NCBI GenBank assembly: GCA_022953095.1
Contig: JALJCR010000001.1
Coordinates: 1,212,501 to 1,276,500 of the forward strand
Length of the DNA stretch: 64,000 nucleotides
Direction: 5' to 3'
DNA from: Qipengyuania sp. ABI-127-1
GTDB lineage: Bacteria > Pseudomonadota > Alphaproteobacteria > Sphingomonadales > Sphingomonadaceae
In this document: piece by piece, positions 1-8,777 of the stretch
Position numbering within the stretch: position 1 is the first letter of the stretch
Layout: each line of letters begins with the position of its first letter
Made by a program: the position numbers and the translations under genes
Notes under the pieces: model-generated
What the model was told of the DNA's origin: nothing
Seen by the model: the letters and a program-made list of their open reading frames with translations, nothing else
Databases searched by the model: none

Positions 1-603
1 TTCGCGCAATTCTTCCTCGAGCAGCGGGAAATGGGTGCAGGCGAGCACGATGGTGTCGATATCGCTTCCGTGCGTCTGCAGTATGAGGCCTTTCGCCGAC
101 TCGGCCACGTCGTCGATGCGCACGCGTTCGCCGCGCAATTTGGCCTCAGCCAACGGGACCAGGCCATTGGCGCCGTGGCGCAGCAGCCGCTTGCCCACCG
201 CAAAGGCATGTTCGAGATCGTCGACATATCTCTGCCGCATCGTCGCTTCGGTGCCGAGCAGGCCGAAAACGCCGGTTTTGGTGAGCGCGGCGGCGGGCTT
301 GATCGCGGGCACGGTGCCAACGATCGGCGTTTCGAGCACATCGCGCACCATGCCGAGCGCGATCGTGCTGGCGGTGTTGCAGGCAATGCAGATCAGGCGC
401 GGCTGGTAACGTTCGGCCATCCGCCCGAGCAGCCCGGCGACGCGCGCCGCGACCTCCGCCTCGCTCTTGGTGCCATAGGGCAGGCCCGCCATGTCGGCGG
501 CGTAGATCACCGGCGCATCGGGCAACACCTTGCGCAATTCGTCCAGCACGGTCAGCCCGCCGATACCGGAATCGAACAGCAGGATGGGGGATGTTGCGTC
601 CAA
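1..603 (-). CDS. murI: Glutamate racemase, C-terminus cut by window edge
   Basis: Converts L-glutamate to D-glutamate for peptidoglycan in the cytoplasm. The minus-strand reading frame gives 201 residues with the family's N-terminal DSGIGGLTV motif, the first catalytic cysteine in CNTAS and the second in CTHFPLL close to the edge. About 60 C-terminal residues are missing. No ATG is available: a stop lies just upstream in frame, so the TTG at 603 is the likely start. The gene is divergent from plsY, sharing about 110 bases of upstream DNA that contains a hairpin. Confidence 0.93.
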   Translation of the reverse strand, partial: MDATSPILLFDSGIGGLTVLDELRKVLPDAPVIYAADMAGLPYGTKSEAEVAARVAGLLGRMAERYQPRLICIACNTASTIALGMVRDVLETPIVGTVPAIKPAAALTKTGVFGLLGTEATMRQRYVDDLEHAFAVGKRLLRHGANGLVPLAEAKLRGERVRIDDVAESAKGLILQTHGSDIDTIVLACTHFPLLEEELRE

Positions 604-619
604 AGCGGATATTCCGTGC

Positions 620-644
620 GGCCTTTAGCTTGTCGAAGGGCCGT
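620..644. repeat. Hairpin with agcttgtcgaaggg-type repeat
   Basis: Inverted repeat CGGCCTTT / AAGGGCCG with one mismatch around a 9-base loop, between murI and plsY. The loop and right arm read AGCTTGTCGAAGGGCC, which resembles a short dispersed repeat often seen in GC-rich genomes. There is no T-run, so it is not a standard terminator. Confidence 0.45.
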
Positions 645-714
645 ACTTAACTTTACAGCACAATCAAAGAGGAAGGGCGCGGCCGCGATCGGTCGCCCGG
701 CAGCGGAGGTTCCC

Positions 715-1302
715 GTGGACGCATTTTACGCAGCATTGCTCGGCTATGTGGTCGGATCGATCCCCTTCGGCCTGTTGCTGACCAAGGCAGCGGGCATGGG
801 CGACGTGCGCCAGATCGGTTCGGGCAATATCGGCGCGACCAATGTGCTGCGCACCGGCAATAAGGGGCTCGCCGCCGCTACGCTGGTACTCGATCTCGTC
901 AAGGGACTCGCCCCGGTGGCAATCGCGGGCCAGCTTTGGGGCGAAGTGGCGATGGCCTTTGCCGCCGGTGCCGCGGTGCTCGGCCACTGCTTTCCCGTCT
1001 GGCTGGGGTTCAAGGGCGGCAAGGGCGTGGCGACCAATGCGGGCGTTGCCTTCGGCCTCGCCTGGCCGCTGGGGCTGGCTTACGCCTTCATCTGGCTGAG
1101 CGTGCTGGCGATCTTCCGCGTCTCCTCGCTCGCCGGGATGGCAGCGGTCGTCGCTGCCGCTGCCGCCGCGCCGCTCTTCGGCTATCCGCAGTTCTTCCCC
1201 GTTCTCGCCGCGATCGCACTGCTCATCATCTACCTCCACCGCGCCAATATCGCGCGGCTGATGAAGGGCGAAGAACCCAGGATCGGCGGCTCGAAAGAGT
1301 GA
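715..1302 (+). CDS. plsY: Acyl-phosphate:glycerol-3-phosphate acyltransferase PlsY
   Basis: Integral membrane enzyme that transfers an acyl group from acyl-phosphate to glycerol-3-phosphate, the first step of phospholipid synthesis. The 195-residue product has the conserved GSIPFGLL start, the SGNIGATNVLR loop, GHCFPVWLGFKGGKG and the C-terminal HRANIARLMKGEEP motif, with several hydrophobic segments. The GTG at 715 is chosen because a GGAGG ribosome site lies just upstream and the protein then starts at the usual family position. Its stop overlaps the dprA start (GTGA), so the two are probably translationally coupled. Confidence 0.95.
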   Translation: MDAFYAALLGYVVGSIPFGLLLTKAAGMGDVRQIGSGNIGATNVLRTGNKGLAAATLVLDLVKGLAPVAIAGQLWGEVAMAFAAGAAVLGHCFPVWLGFKGGKGVATNAGVAFGLAWPLGLAYAFIWLSVLAIFRVSSLAGMAAVVAAAAAAPLFGYPQFFPVLAAIALLIIYLHRANIARLMKGEEPRIGGSKE

Positions 1303-2408
1303 GCGACGCGGCGCAGCCCGCGCTGTCGCAGGACGAGGCTTTCGCCCGCATCCGCCTGCTGCGTTCGCCCAATATCGGGCCGGTCAGCTACGCCATGCTG
1401 CTGCAGCGCTTCGGCAGCGCCGCCGAGGCGCTGGATGCGCTGCCCGATCTCGGCCAGCGGGGCGGGCGGCAGTATCGCGCTTGCCCCGCCGAAAAGATCG
1501 AGCGCGAGATCGAGGCCGTGCGCAAGGCGGGCGCGAAGTACCTGTTTCACGACCAGCCCGGCTATCCCGCGCTGCTCGGCCAGATCGACGGCGCGCCGCC
1601 GATCCTGATCTGGCGCGGCGATCTGGCGCTGGCATCGAAACCCTGCGTCGCCATGGTCGGCGCGCGCAACGCCAGTGCCGCCGCGGTCAAGCTGGCGCGC
1701 GATTTTGCGCAAGGACTGTCCGAAGCTGGTTTCACCGTGGTTTCCGGCCTGGCGCGCGGGATCGATGGCGCGGCGCATGAGGGGGCTTTCCCCACGACTA
1801 TCGGGGTCATCGCCAGCGGCATCGACATCGCCTATCCCCCGCAGCATGCCGAGTTGCAGGAGCGGATCGCGGAGGACGGCCTGCTGCTCGCCGAACAGCC
1901 GCCGGGCACCGAACCGCGCGGCAGCCACTTCCCCAGCCGCAATCGGATCATCGCCGGGCTCGCGGGCGGAACGCTGGTGGTGGAGGCCGCGGTCAAGTCG
2001 GGCAGCCTGATCACCGCGCGGCTGGCGGGGGAGGCGGGGCGCGAGGTCATGGCCATCCCCGGCAGCCCGCTGGAGCCGCGCAGCCATGGCTGCAACCACT
2101 TGATCCGCGAAGGCGCGGTGCTGGTGCAGACGCCCGAAGAAGTGTCCGAGCTGCTGTCGACCTTCGACGGCGAGCCCCGATCCACTTTTCGCGAACCGTC
2201 ACCGGCCTTCGATTTCGAGCCCGGCGAGTTGGCAGAGACCGACCCGGCCGACATTGTCGGCCTTTTGACAAGCGCGCCGGTGGCGGTCGACGAGATCATC
2301 CGCCAGTCGGGCGCCGATGCCAGCGCCGTGCACCTTGCGCTGCTCGAACTCGAGATCGCCGGACGGCTCGAGCGGCATGCGGGCGCCCGGGTCAGCCTCT
2401 CGCTCTGA
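1299..2408 (+). CDS. dprA: DNA-processing protein DprA
   Basis: Binds incoming single-stranded DNA and loads RecA during natural transformation. The 369-residue product has an N-terminal helix-hairpin-helix/SAM-like part (LLRSPNIGPVSYAMLLQRFGS), the Rossmann-like core (MVGARNASAAAVKLAR, VVSGLARGIDGAAHEGA, RNRIIAGLAGGTLVVEAA, SGSLITARLAGEAGREVMAIPG) and a C-terminal winged-helix-like region (PVAVDEIIRQSG, LALLELEIAGRLER). The GTG start overlaps the plsY stop. The plsY-dprA pairing says nothing specific about regulation; whether this strain is competent cannot be judged here. Confidence 0.94.
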   Translation: MSDAAQPALSQDEAFARIRLLRSPNIGPVSYAMLLQRFGSAAEALDALPDLGQRGGRQYRACPAEKIEREIEAVRKAGAKYLFHDQPGYPALLGQIDGAPPILIWRGDLALASKPCVAMVGARNASAAAVKLARDFAQGLSEAGFTVVSGLARGIDGAAHEGAFPTTIGVIASGIDIAYPPQHAELQERIAEDGLLLAEQPPGTEPRGSHFPSRNRIIAGLAGGTLVVEAAVKSGSLITARLAGEAGREVMAIPGSPLEPRSHGCNHLIREGAVLVQTPEEVSELLSTFDGEPRSTFREPSPAFDFEPGELAETDPADIVGLLTSAPVAVDEIIRQSGADASAVHLALLELEIAGRLERHAGARVSLSL

Positions 2409-2538
2409 TCGCGGCGAAATTGACGCGTTCATGCAAGCGCGATTCGAACAGGCGTCCTATGGTGAAGCCACTTGGTGACCGATTCGGCCATCACGATTTT
2501 CCGGATTGAACAGCGGGCACCCCCCAACGGCGCTCGCG

Positions 2539-2586
2539 ACGGGTCGCCCGTGTACCTCCTAGGCCGGGCGACCCGTTCCGTTTTTT
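2539..2586 (+). terminator. Rho-independent terminator between dprA and topA
   Basis: Perfect 12-bp stem ACGGGTCGCCCG / CGGGCGACCCGT with a 14-base loop, then TCCGTTTTTT. It lies about 130 bases after the dprA stop; I see no gene between the stop and the hairpin. Confidence 0.85.
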
Positions 2587-2603
2587 GGCGCTTGACGTCA
2601 TTC

Positions 2604-2615
2604 GGGACCGGTCCC
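2604..2615. promoter_or_regulatory. Perfect 12-bp palindrome upstream of topA
   Basis: GGGACCGGTCCC is fully self-complementary and sits about 50 bases before the topA ATG, just after a TTGACG hexamer that could be a -35 element. It is a possible operator or supercoil-sensitive promoter element; its function is inferred only from position. Confidence 0.35.
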
Positions 2616-2666
2616 CATTTTCGCGCGTATACGCACGTACACACGTAAGGGACCGTAATTACCCCC

Positions 2667-5243
2667 ATGCAACTGGTTATCGTCGAATCGCCCGCGAAGG
2701 CGAAGACCATCGAGAAATACCTTGGCAAGGACTTCAAGGTTCTGGCCAGCTACGGCCATGTCCGCGACCTGCCGCCCAAGGATGGCAGTGTGCGCCCCGA
2801 CGAAGGTTTCGCGATGGATTGGGAACTCTATCGGGACAAGCAGAAGCGGTTCAAGGAAATCGCCGACAATGCGAAGATGGCCGACCGTCTGATTCTCGCG
2901 ACCGACCCCGATCGCGAGGGCGAGGCGATTTCCTGGCACGTGCGCGAATTGCTGGCCAAGCGCAAGGCGCTGCCCAAGGATGTCGAGCGCGTGACCTTCA
3001 ACGCGATCACCAAACGGGCAGTGACCGACGCGATGAAGGCGCCGCGCGATCTCGACCAGGATTTGATCGACGCCTATCTCGCCCGCCGCGCGCTCGACTA
3101 TCTTTATGGCTTCACGCTGTCTCCGGTGCTGTGGCGCCGCCTGCCGGGCGCCAAGAGTGCCGGCCGTGTGCAGTCGGTCGCGCTGCGTCTGATCGTCGAT
3201 CGCGAGATCGAGATCGAGAACTTCCGCGCCGACGAATATTGGTCGGTCATCGCGAAGTTGCAGCATGACGGCACCGAATTCGACGCGCGGCTGGTCAAAT
3301 ATGACGGCAAGAAACTGGAAAAGCTCACCCTCGGGAACGAGGGCAGCGCCATGGCCGCCAAGAATGCGGTCGAGGCGGCGAACTTCACGGTCGAGGAAGT
3401 CGAAACCAAGCCTTTCAAGCGCAATCCGGCTCCGCCGTTCACCACCTCCACCTTGCAACAGGAAGCCGCCCGTAAGCTCGGCTTCTCAGCCAGCCATACC
3501 ATGCGCTGCGCGCAGTCGCTCTACGAAGCGGGCGCGATCACCTATATGCGTACCGATGGCGTGAGTATGGATGGCGGCGCGATTGCCGATTGCCGCAAGG
3601 CGGTGGCCGATCGGTATGGCGGCCATGCGCTCCCCGATTCCCCGCGCATGTACAAGTCGAAGGCCAAGAACGCACAGGAAGCGCACGAGGCGATCCGACC
3701 GACCAACTTCAATCAGGACCGCGCCGGATCGGGCGATGAAGGCAAGCTCTACGACCTGATCTACAAGCGCGCGATGGCCAGCCAGATGGCCGCGGCCAGC
3801 CTCGAACGCACCAGCGTTACCCTGCGCGACGCGACCGGCCAGCACGAGCTTCGCGCGACCGGCCAGGTGGTCAAGTATCCGGGCTTCCTCGCGGTTTATC
3901 AGGAAGGTCGTGACGATGCGGAGGACGACGAAGACGGCCTGCTGCCCACGATCGCGAAGGGTGATAGTCCGCTCAAGAAAAGCGTCGATGCCAACCAGCA
4001 TTTCACCCAGCCGCCGCCGCGCTTTTCCGAAGCCAGTTTGGTCAAGCGGCTCGAAGAGCTCGGCATCGGTCGCCCCTCGACCTATGCCAGCACCATCCAG
4101 ACTTTGCGCGACCGCGCCTATGTGCGGATGGAAAAGAACCGCTTCTTCGCGGAAGAAAGCGGGCGCCTGCTAACGGCCTTTCTCGAACGCTTCTTCCCGC
4201 AATATGTCGCTTTCGATTACACGGCCGGGCTGGAGGACGAGCTCGACACGGTGTCCGACGGGCGCGAGGACTGGAAGAAGCTGCTCGAAGCCTTCTGGCG
4301 CGATTTCAAGCCCAAGACCGAAGAGGTAATGGAGAAGAAGCCGTCGGAAGTGACCGAGGTGCTCGACGATTTCCTTGGCGATTACCTCTTCCCCGAACGC
4401 GCCGATGGCAAGGATCCGCGCCATTGCCCGCTATGCGAAACCGAAGGGCGCGACGGCGGCAGGCTGGCGCTGCGCGGTGGTCGCTACGGTGCCTTCGTCG
4501 CCTGTGCGAATTATCCCGAGTGCAAATACACCCGCCAGTTCGCCAAGCCGGGCGGTTCCGACGGCGATGACGGCGCGGATGACGGCGTCATGGGCGAGGA
4601 TCCGGAAACCGGCCTGCCGGTGGAGCGCAAGAGCGGCCGCTTCGGCCCCTATGTCCAGCTTGGCGAGGGCAAGGAGGCCAAGCGCGCGAGCATTCCGAAG
4701 GACCTCGACGATTTCGATCTCGAATGGGCCTTGAAGCTATTGAGCCTGCCGCGCATCGTTGGCGCGCATCCGGAAACCGGCAAGGAAATCGAAGCCGCGA
4801 TAGGGCGTTACGGCCCCTATCTGCGCCACGATGGGAAGTACGGCAAGCTCACCTCTACCCGCGAAGTCTTCGAGGTCGGCATGAACCGTGCGGTCGATAT
4901 TCTCGCCCAGGCCGCCAATCGCAAGGGCGGCGGGCGCGGCAAGGCCGAACCGATCAAAACGCTGGGCGAGCACCCCACATCAGGCGGCGAAATCAAGGTG
5001 ATGCCGGGTCGCTACGGCCCCTATGTCACCGATGGCACGACCAATGCGACGATCCCCAAGGATGTGAAACCCGAGGATGTGACCGAGGCACAGGCGATCG
5101 AGCTGATCGATGCACGTGCCGCGAAGGGACCGGCAAAGAAAAGGAAGGCCGCGCCGAAGAAAAAGGCCGCCGCGAAAAAGAAGCCTGCGGCAAAGAAGCC
5201 CGCAGCGAAGAAGAAGCCTGCCGCGAAGAAGGCGGCGGGCTGA
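2667..5243 (+). CDS. topA: DNA topoisomerase I
   Basis: Type IA topoisomerase that relaxes negative supercoils. The 858-residue protein opens with the TOPRIM domain (VIVESPAKAKTIEKYLG, ATDPDREGEAISWH). The catalytic tyrosine is Y293 in ITYMRTDG. Downstream are the SEASLVKRLEELGIGRPSTYA region, one four-cysteine zinc motif (CPLC...CANYPEC) and three GR(F/Y)GPYV-type C-terminal repeats. The tail from about residue 820 is Lys/Ala-rich (AAKKK runs), a basic DNA-binding extension common in alphaproteobacteria. The next small gene overlaps its stop by one base. Confidence 0.97.
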   Translation: MQLVIVESPAKAKTIEKYLGKDFKVLASYGHVRDLPPKDGSVRPDEGFAMDWELYRDKQKRFKEIADNAKMADRLILATDPDREGEAISWHVRELLAKRKALPKDVERVTFNAITKRAVTDAMKAPRDLDQDLIDAYLARRALDYLYGFTLSPVLWRRLPGAKSAGRVQSVALRLIVDREIEIENFRADEYWSVIAKLQHDGTEFDARLVKYDGKKLEKLTLGNEGSAMAAKNAVEAANFTVEEVETKPFKRNPAPPFTTSTLQQEAARKLGFSASHTMRCAQSLYEAGAITYMRTDGVSMDGGAIADCRKAVADRYGGHALPDSPRMYKSKAKNAQEAHEAIRPTNFNQDRAGSGDEGKLYDLIYKRAMASQMAAASLERTSVTLRDATGQHELRATGQVVKYPGFLAVYQEGRDDAEDDEDGLLPTIAKGDSPLKKSVDANQHFTQPPPRFSEASLVKRLEELGIGRPSTYASTIQTLRDRAYVRMEKNRFFAEESGRLLTAFLERFFPQYVAFDYTAGLEDELDTVSDGREDWKKLLEAFWRDFKPKTEEVMEKKPSEVTEVLDDFLGDYLFPERADGKDPRHCPLCETEGRDGGRLALRGGRYGAFVACANYPECKYTRQFAKPGGSDGDDGADDGVMGEDPETGLPVERKSGRFGPYVQLGEGKEAKRASIPKDLDDFDLEWALKLLSLPRIVGAHPETGKEIEAAIGRYGPYLRHDGKYGKLTSTREVFEVGMNRAVDILAQAANRKGGGRGKAEPIKTLGEHPTSGGEIKVMPGRYGPYVTDGTTNATIPKDVKPEDVTEAQAIELIDARAAKGPAKKRKAAPKKKAAAKKKPAAKKPAAKKKPAAKKAAG

Positions 5244-5425
5244 TGGCCAAGGAACGGTTCGAACGCCACAAGCAGCCCTGGACCGGAGAGGAAGCGGGCC
5301 AACTGCGCACGCTTGCCGGAAAGGGGCAGGGTCTGAAGCAAATCGCCAAGGCGCTGGGGCGGAGCGAGGAATCGACCAAGGATTTCGCCAAGAAGAATAA
5401 GATCAAAATTGCGAAGAAACGGTAG
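5243..5425 (+). CDS. Small basic helix-turn-helix protein downstream of topA
   Basis: A 60-residue, lysine-rich protein whose ATG shares one base with the topA stop (TGATG), so it is probably co-translated. The segment from PWTGEEAGQL through LKQIAKALGRSEESTKDFAKK looks like a SANT/Myb-type or resolvase-like helix-turn-helix: a tryptophan-led first helix, then QIAKALGRS as turn and recognition helix. It could bind DNA or assist topoisomerase I, but this is inference from size, charge and position. I do not recognise a named family. Confidence 0.75.
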   Translation: MAKERFERHKQPWTGEEAGQLRTLAGKGQGLKQIAKALGRSEESTKDFAKKNKIKIAKKR

Positions 5426-5530
5426 GCACGCTGCATTTTCCCGCAACCGAGGCTGACTGGCGGCGCGGCATGTTCAAGTCCGTTTCGAGTCCATCGGCTG
5501 CGGCGGCGAAAGTGAAGCCTACTGCGTGAG

Positions 5531-5583
5531 GTGGGTGTGGTTGAAGGTTCCTGGCTGAATACCGCGTCAGGAACCATACCCAC
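5531..5583. repeat. Nested inverted repeat before the diguanylate cyclase gene
   Basis: Inner perfect arms GGTTCCTG (5546-5553) and CAGGAACC (5568-5575) lie inside outer arms GTGGGT (5531-5536) and ACCCAC (5578-5583). No T-run follows. It may be a weak terminator for topA or an operator for the next gene, whose start is 44 bases away. Confidence 0.4.
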
Positions 5584-5627
5584 TCGGCCTTAACGCTTCG
5601 GTTGGTCTTCCCTGCCATAAGGCAGCC

Positions 5628-7451
5628 ATGCGATTGGCAACCATCACCAATGTAGCCTACGGCGCGACCGTCGCCTTGACGGTCGTATCCGGCGTTATGA
5701 TGCTGCTGGCATCGAATGCGCATGATCTCGAACGGGCCGCTGTCGAACAGCGCCATCAGCTCGACGAGGCCACCTCCCGGCTCGGCCGGGACATCTACGC
5801 CATGAGCGAGCATGCGCGGCAATACGTCAATACGGGCGATGAGACCTACGCCGTGGTCTATCGCCGCGACGAGGAAGAACTGGAATCGGTTGAGCGGCGG
5901 ATCGAACATATCGGCGATGCCGGTGCCAGCCAGAATGAACTTGCCACGTTGGCCGAAGCGATCCGCTGGGCGGATACGCTGCATGATGAACAAGTCGCAG
6001 CGATCGCCGCCTACGAACAGGGCAACGAGGAGCGCGCGCGGCAGATCCTGTTCGGCCCGGAATACGAGCGCGAACTGAACCGCGCCGAAATGCTGGTGCA
6101 GCGTTTTCAGAACCAGCTCGACGGGCGCATAGAAAGAGTGGTGAACGAAGCGGCGGCAATCGCGGCCATGTGGAAATTGCTGGCTGAAATCGTGCTGGCG
6201 ATCACTGGTCTGCTGTTTCTGTGCGTGCTGTACTTCATTTTCAAGCGCCGCGTGCTGCATCCCGTGGTCAGGCTGAGCGATGTGGTCAGCCGGTTAGCCG
6301 CCGAGGATTATGCGACCGAGCTACCCGAAGTGAACCAGATCGACGAAATCGGGGACATGGCGCAGGCTATCCGCGTTTTCCGCGAAAACGGCTTGGCGCG
6401 GCAGCGGCTTCAGGCCGAACGCGATGCCGACAGCGCCCTTCGCGAACTGCTTTCGCGCATGACCCAGCGCATGCAGAGCTGCGATACGCTGGAAGACTTC
6501 GAAGACGTAGTGCGGCGGTTCGTGCCGGAGATCGACCCGGGGCGGGCCGGACGTCTTTACCTTTTCGATGAATCCCGCAATGCGATGGTCGAGGCCTGCA
6601 CCTGGCAGGAACCGATACACTCCCAGGCCGAATTCGCCCCCTCATCCTGCTGGGCTTTGCGGCGCGGAATGCCGCACAGGCCACAAAGCGACGGAGTAGA
6701 TGTGCCTTGTCAGCATCTCGCATTAGCGGATGGGGAAATATCCGATTCGCTTTGCCTGCCGTTGATGGCTCAGAACGAAACGCTTGGACTGCTCTATCTT
6801 GAAGTCCGCGATCACAGCGAAGGCGGATCGCCGACGCCGGCCAACTATATCGAGATGCTGGCCGAAAACATCAGCCTGGCCCTGGCGAATCTCAAATTGC
6901 GCGACGCGCTTCGAAAGATGGCCATGCACGATACGCTGACCGGCCTTTCCAATCGCCGCAACTTCGATCACGTCATGGAAAAGCTCCGCACTGGCGAGGG
7001 GGACGCCGCCGGGCGAATGACTTGCCTGATTCTGGACGTCGATCATTTCAAAAGCTTCAACGACCGTTTCGGCCACGAGGCCGGCGATCTCGTGCTGAGC
7101 GAAGTGGGCAAGGTCCTGCGCGAAGCGACGCGCGAGCCCGAATTCGCCTTCCGCTACGGTGGCGAGGAGTTTGTGATGTTATTGCCGGATTTCGACAGCG
7201 AGCAGGCGGCGGCCCGCGCGGAAGACATTCGTTCGCGAATCGCCGCGCTCAATCTTCACCATGACGGCGAACGGCTCGGCCGGATCACGATATCGATCGG
7301 CGTTGCCAGCGTTCCGGAACATTGCGATCTGAGCCAGATGGTCCAAGCTGCGGATGCCGCGCTGTACCGCGCGAAGGAGGGTGGGCGCGACCGAGTCGAA
7401 CTGGCCCAGTGTCGGCGGGAGGTGAGGGGAAGCACCCTGCAAACGGGTTGA
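5628..7451 (+). CDS. Membrane diguanylate cyclase (HAMP-GAF-GGDEF)
   Basis: Makes cyclic di-GMP from two GTP. The 607-residue protein has an N-terminal membrane helix (about 10-28), a mainly helical periplasmic sensor part, a second membrane helix (about 184-206), a HAMP linker, a GAF-like domain (about 270-430, with the CWALRRGMPH and PCQHL features seen in other GGDEF proteins) and a C-terminal GGDEF domain from MAMHDTLTGLSNRR. The active-site loop is RYGGEEF, residues 509-515. The usual product-inhibition I-site RxxD five residues upstream reads REPE here, so allosteric inhibition may be weak. The signal sensed is unknown. Confidence 0.92.
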   Translation: MRLATITNVAYGATVALTVVSGVMMLLASNAHDLERAAVEQRHQLDEATSRLGRDIYAMSEHARQYVNTGDETYAVVYRRDEEELESVERRIEHIGDAGASQNELATLAEAIRWADTLHDEQVAAIAAYEQGNEERARQILFGPEYERELNRAEMLVQRFQNQLDGRIERVVNEAAAIAAMWKLLAEIVLAITGLLFLCVLYFIFKRRVLHPVVRLSDVVSRLAAEDYATELPEVNQIDEIGDMAQAIRVFRENGLARQRLQAERDADSALRELLSRMTQRMQSCDTLEDFEDVVRRFVPEIDPGRAGRLYLFDESRNAMVEACTWQEPIHSQAEFAPSSCWALRRGMPHRPQSDGVDVPCQHLALADGEISDSLCLPLMAQNETLGLLYLEVRDHSEGGSPTPANYIEMLAENISLALANLKLRDALRKMAMHDTLTGLSNRRNFDHVMEKLRTGEGDAAGRMTCLILDVDHFKSFNDRFGHEAGDLVLSEVGKVLREATREPEFAFRYGGEEFVMLLPDFDSEQAAARAEDIRSRIAALNLHHDGERLGRITISIGVASVPEHCDLSQMVQAADAALYRAKEGGRDRVELAQCRREVRGSTLQTG

Positions 7452-7501
7452 TCCCGACCGGCGCACCGCCCACTGATCGCAGACCTGGTCGCCAATATGC
7501 T

Positions 7502-8755
7502 TCATAGTCTTGCGTAGCCGAAGACGAGGCTTGCCGCCAATGCCACCATGCTTGCCGCCAAGGCGATGGCGGCGGGCCGTGCCTCGTGCCTGCCAAAGGC
7601 CACGGTCACGCCGAGCTTCACGCTCATATTGGCGAGGATCGTGCCCGCGATAGCCAGCGCGGCAAGGGCAGGCGAAATTGTTCCCGGTTCGAGCCCACCT
7701 GCGGTCACGATGGCTGCATCGACATCCATGCTGCCCATCAGCAGCAGCAGGATGGCGATGCCCTGTTCGCCGAATTCGCCTTGCGCCCAGCGCGCGGCCA
7801 CTGCGGCAAGGGCAACGAAGGCGACGAAGGTCAGGGCGGGCAGCATGGCGATGGGGTTGCCAGGCGGTGCCGGTCCGGTCGTGCTGGGGGCCTTGCGGTA
7901 GAGCCAGTAGCTCGCCGCGAAGCCGGCGATCAGCGCGGGCGCCACCACCACCACGAACGGTTCGAGCAGGCTGGTTGCGAGCACCGCGACGAGGATGATG
8001 ACGCGTAGGTACATGACCGCGCTGGCCAGCGCGATCCCCGCATTCTCCGCGCCGCCGCCCAGGCCCGATCCGAGGCGCTGGGCGAAGGAATGGGTGACCG
8101 CCGTGGAACTGTAGGCCCCGCCGATCACCGCAGTGGCGATCGTTCCCCGGCGCGCGCCGAACATGCGGTTGGCGACATAGCCGACGAAGGAAAAGCCGGT
8201 GACGATGACGACCACCAGCCACAAGACGCGCGGCTCCCAGGCGTCGTATGGGCCGTAGCGGCCTTCGGGCAGGAAGGGCAGCACCGCCAGCGCGATGACC
8301 GCATAGCGGGCGAAGGCCTTGATGTCGGCCTCGTCGAGCGCGCCGACCCAGCGATGGGCCTCGGTGCGCAGCGCAAGGATCAGTGTGACCACCGCCGCAC
8401 CCGCAACCGCCAGCGCCTCTTCGCCGATCCCCGCGAGGAACCCCAATCCGAGCGTCAGCATGGCGGCCACCGCGCTGGTCGCGTCGGGCCTGCCGGTGTC
8501 GAGCACCGAGCGCGAATAGCCGATGGCCACCAGTGCCGCGGCGACCGCGAAAACGATACCCGAGACGACGGGGTATCCCAGCAGGCCGATGGTACCGCCT
8601 AGCCCCGCTGTCATGCCGAGCAGGGTGAAGGTCCTTATGCCCGCAACCCGCATTCCCGGCGTCTCGTCGCGCAGCTTCCAGCCGCGTTCGATTCCGATCA
8701 GCAGCCCGACCGCGAGCGCTGCGGCGACCTGGGGTACGAAGTGGGACGCAAGCAT
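7502..8755 (-). CDS. MgtC/SapB-family DUF4010 membrane protein
   Basis: A 417-residue polytopic inner-membrane protein with roughly 12 hydrophobic segments. The N-terminus (VGLLIGIERGW, RVAGIRTFTLLGMTAGLGG) is the MgtC/SapB-like part, and the C-terminal half matches the DUF4010 pattern (GGAYSSTAVTHSFAQR, MGSMDVDAAIVT). The transported substrate, if any, is unknown. It begins 22 bases after the era stop on the same strand, so it is probably the last gene of the lepB-rnc-era unit. Confidence 0.85.
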   Translation of the reverse strand: MLASHFVPQVAAALAVGLLIGIERGWKLRDETPGMRVAGIRTFTLLGMTAGLGGTIGLLGYPVVSGIVFAVAAALVAIGYSRSVLDTGRPDATSAVAAMLTLGLGFLAGIGEEALAVAGAAVVTLILALRTEAHRWVGALDEADIKAFARYAVIALAVLPFLPEGRYGPYDAWEPRVLWLVVVIVTGFSFVGYVANRMFGARRGTIATAVIGGAYSSTAVTHSFAQRLGSGLGGGAENAGIALASAVMYLRVIILVAVLATSLLEPFVVVVAPALIAGFAASYWLYRKAPSTTGPAPPGNPIAMLPALTFVAFVALAAVAARWAQGEFGEQGIAILLLLMGSMDVDAAIVTAGGLEPGTISPALAALAIAGTILANMSVKLGVTVAFGRHEARPAAIALAASMVALAASLVFGYARL

Positions 8756-8777
8756 GTCCAGCGGAAAATCTCCCAGC

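Noticed and set aside
2430-2465. tRNA T-arm-like string (GTTCGAATC on the minus strand) between dprA and topA
   Set aside because: No acceptor, D or anticodon arms can be drawn around it, so it is chance similarity.
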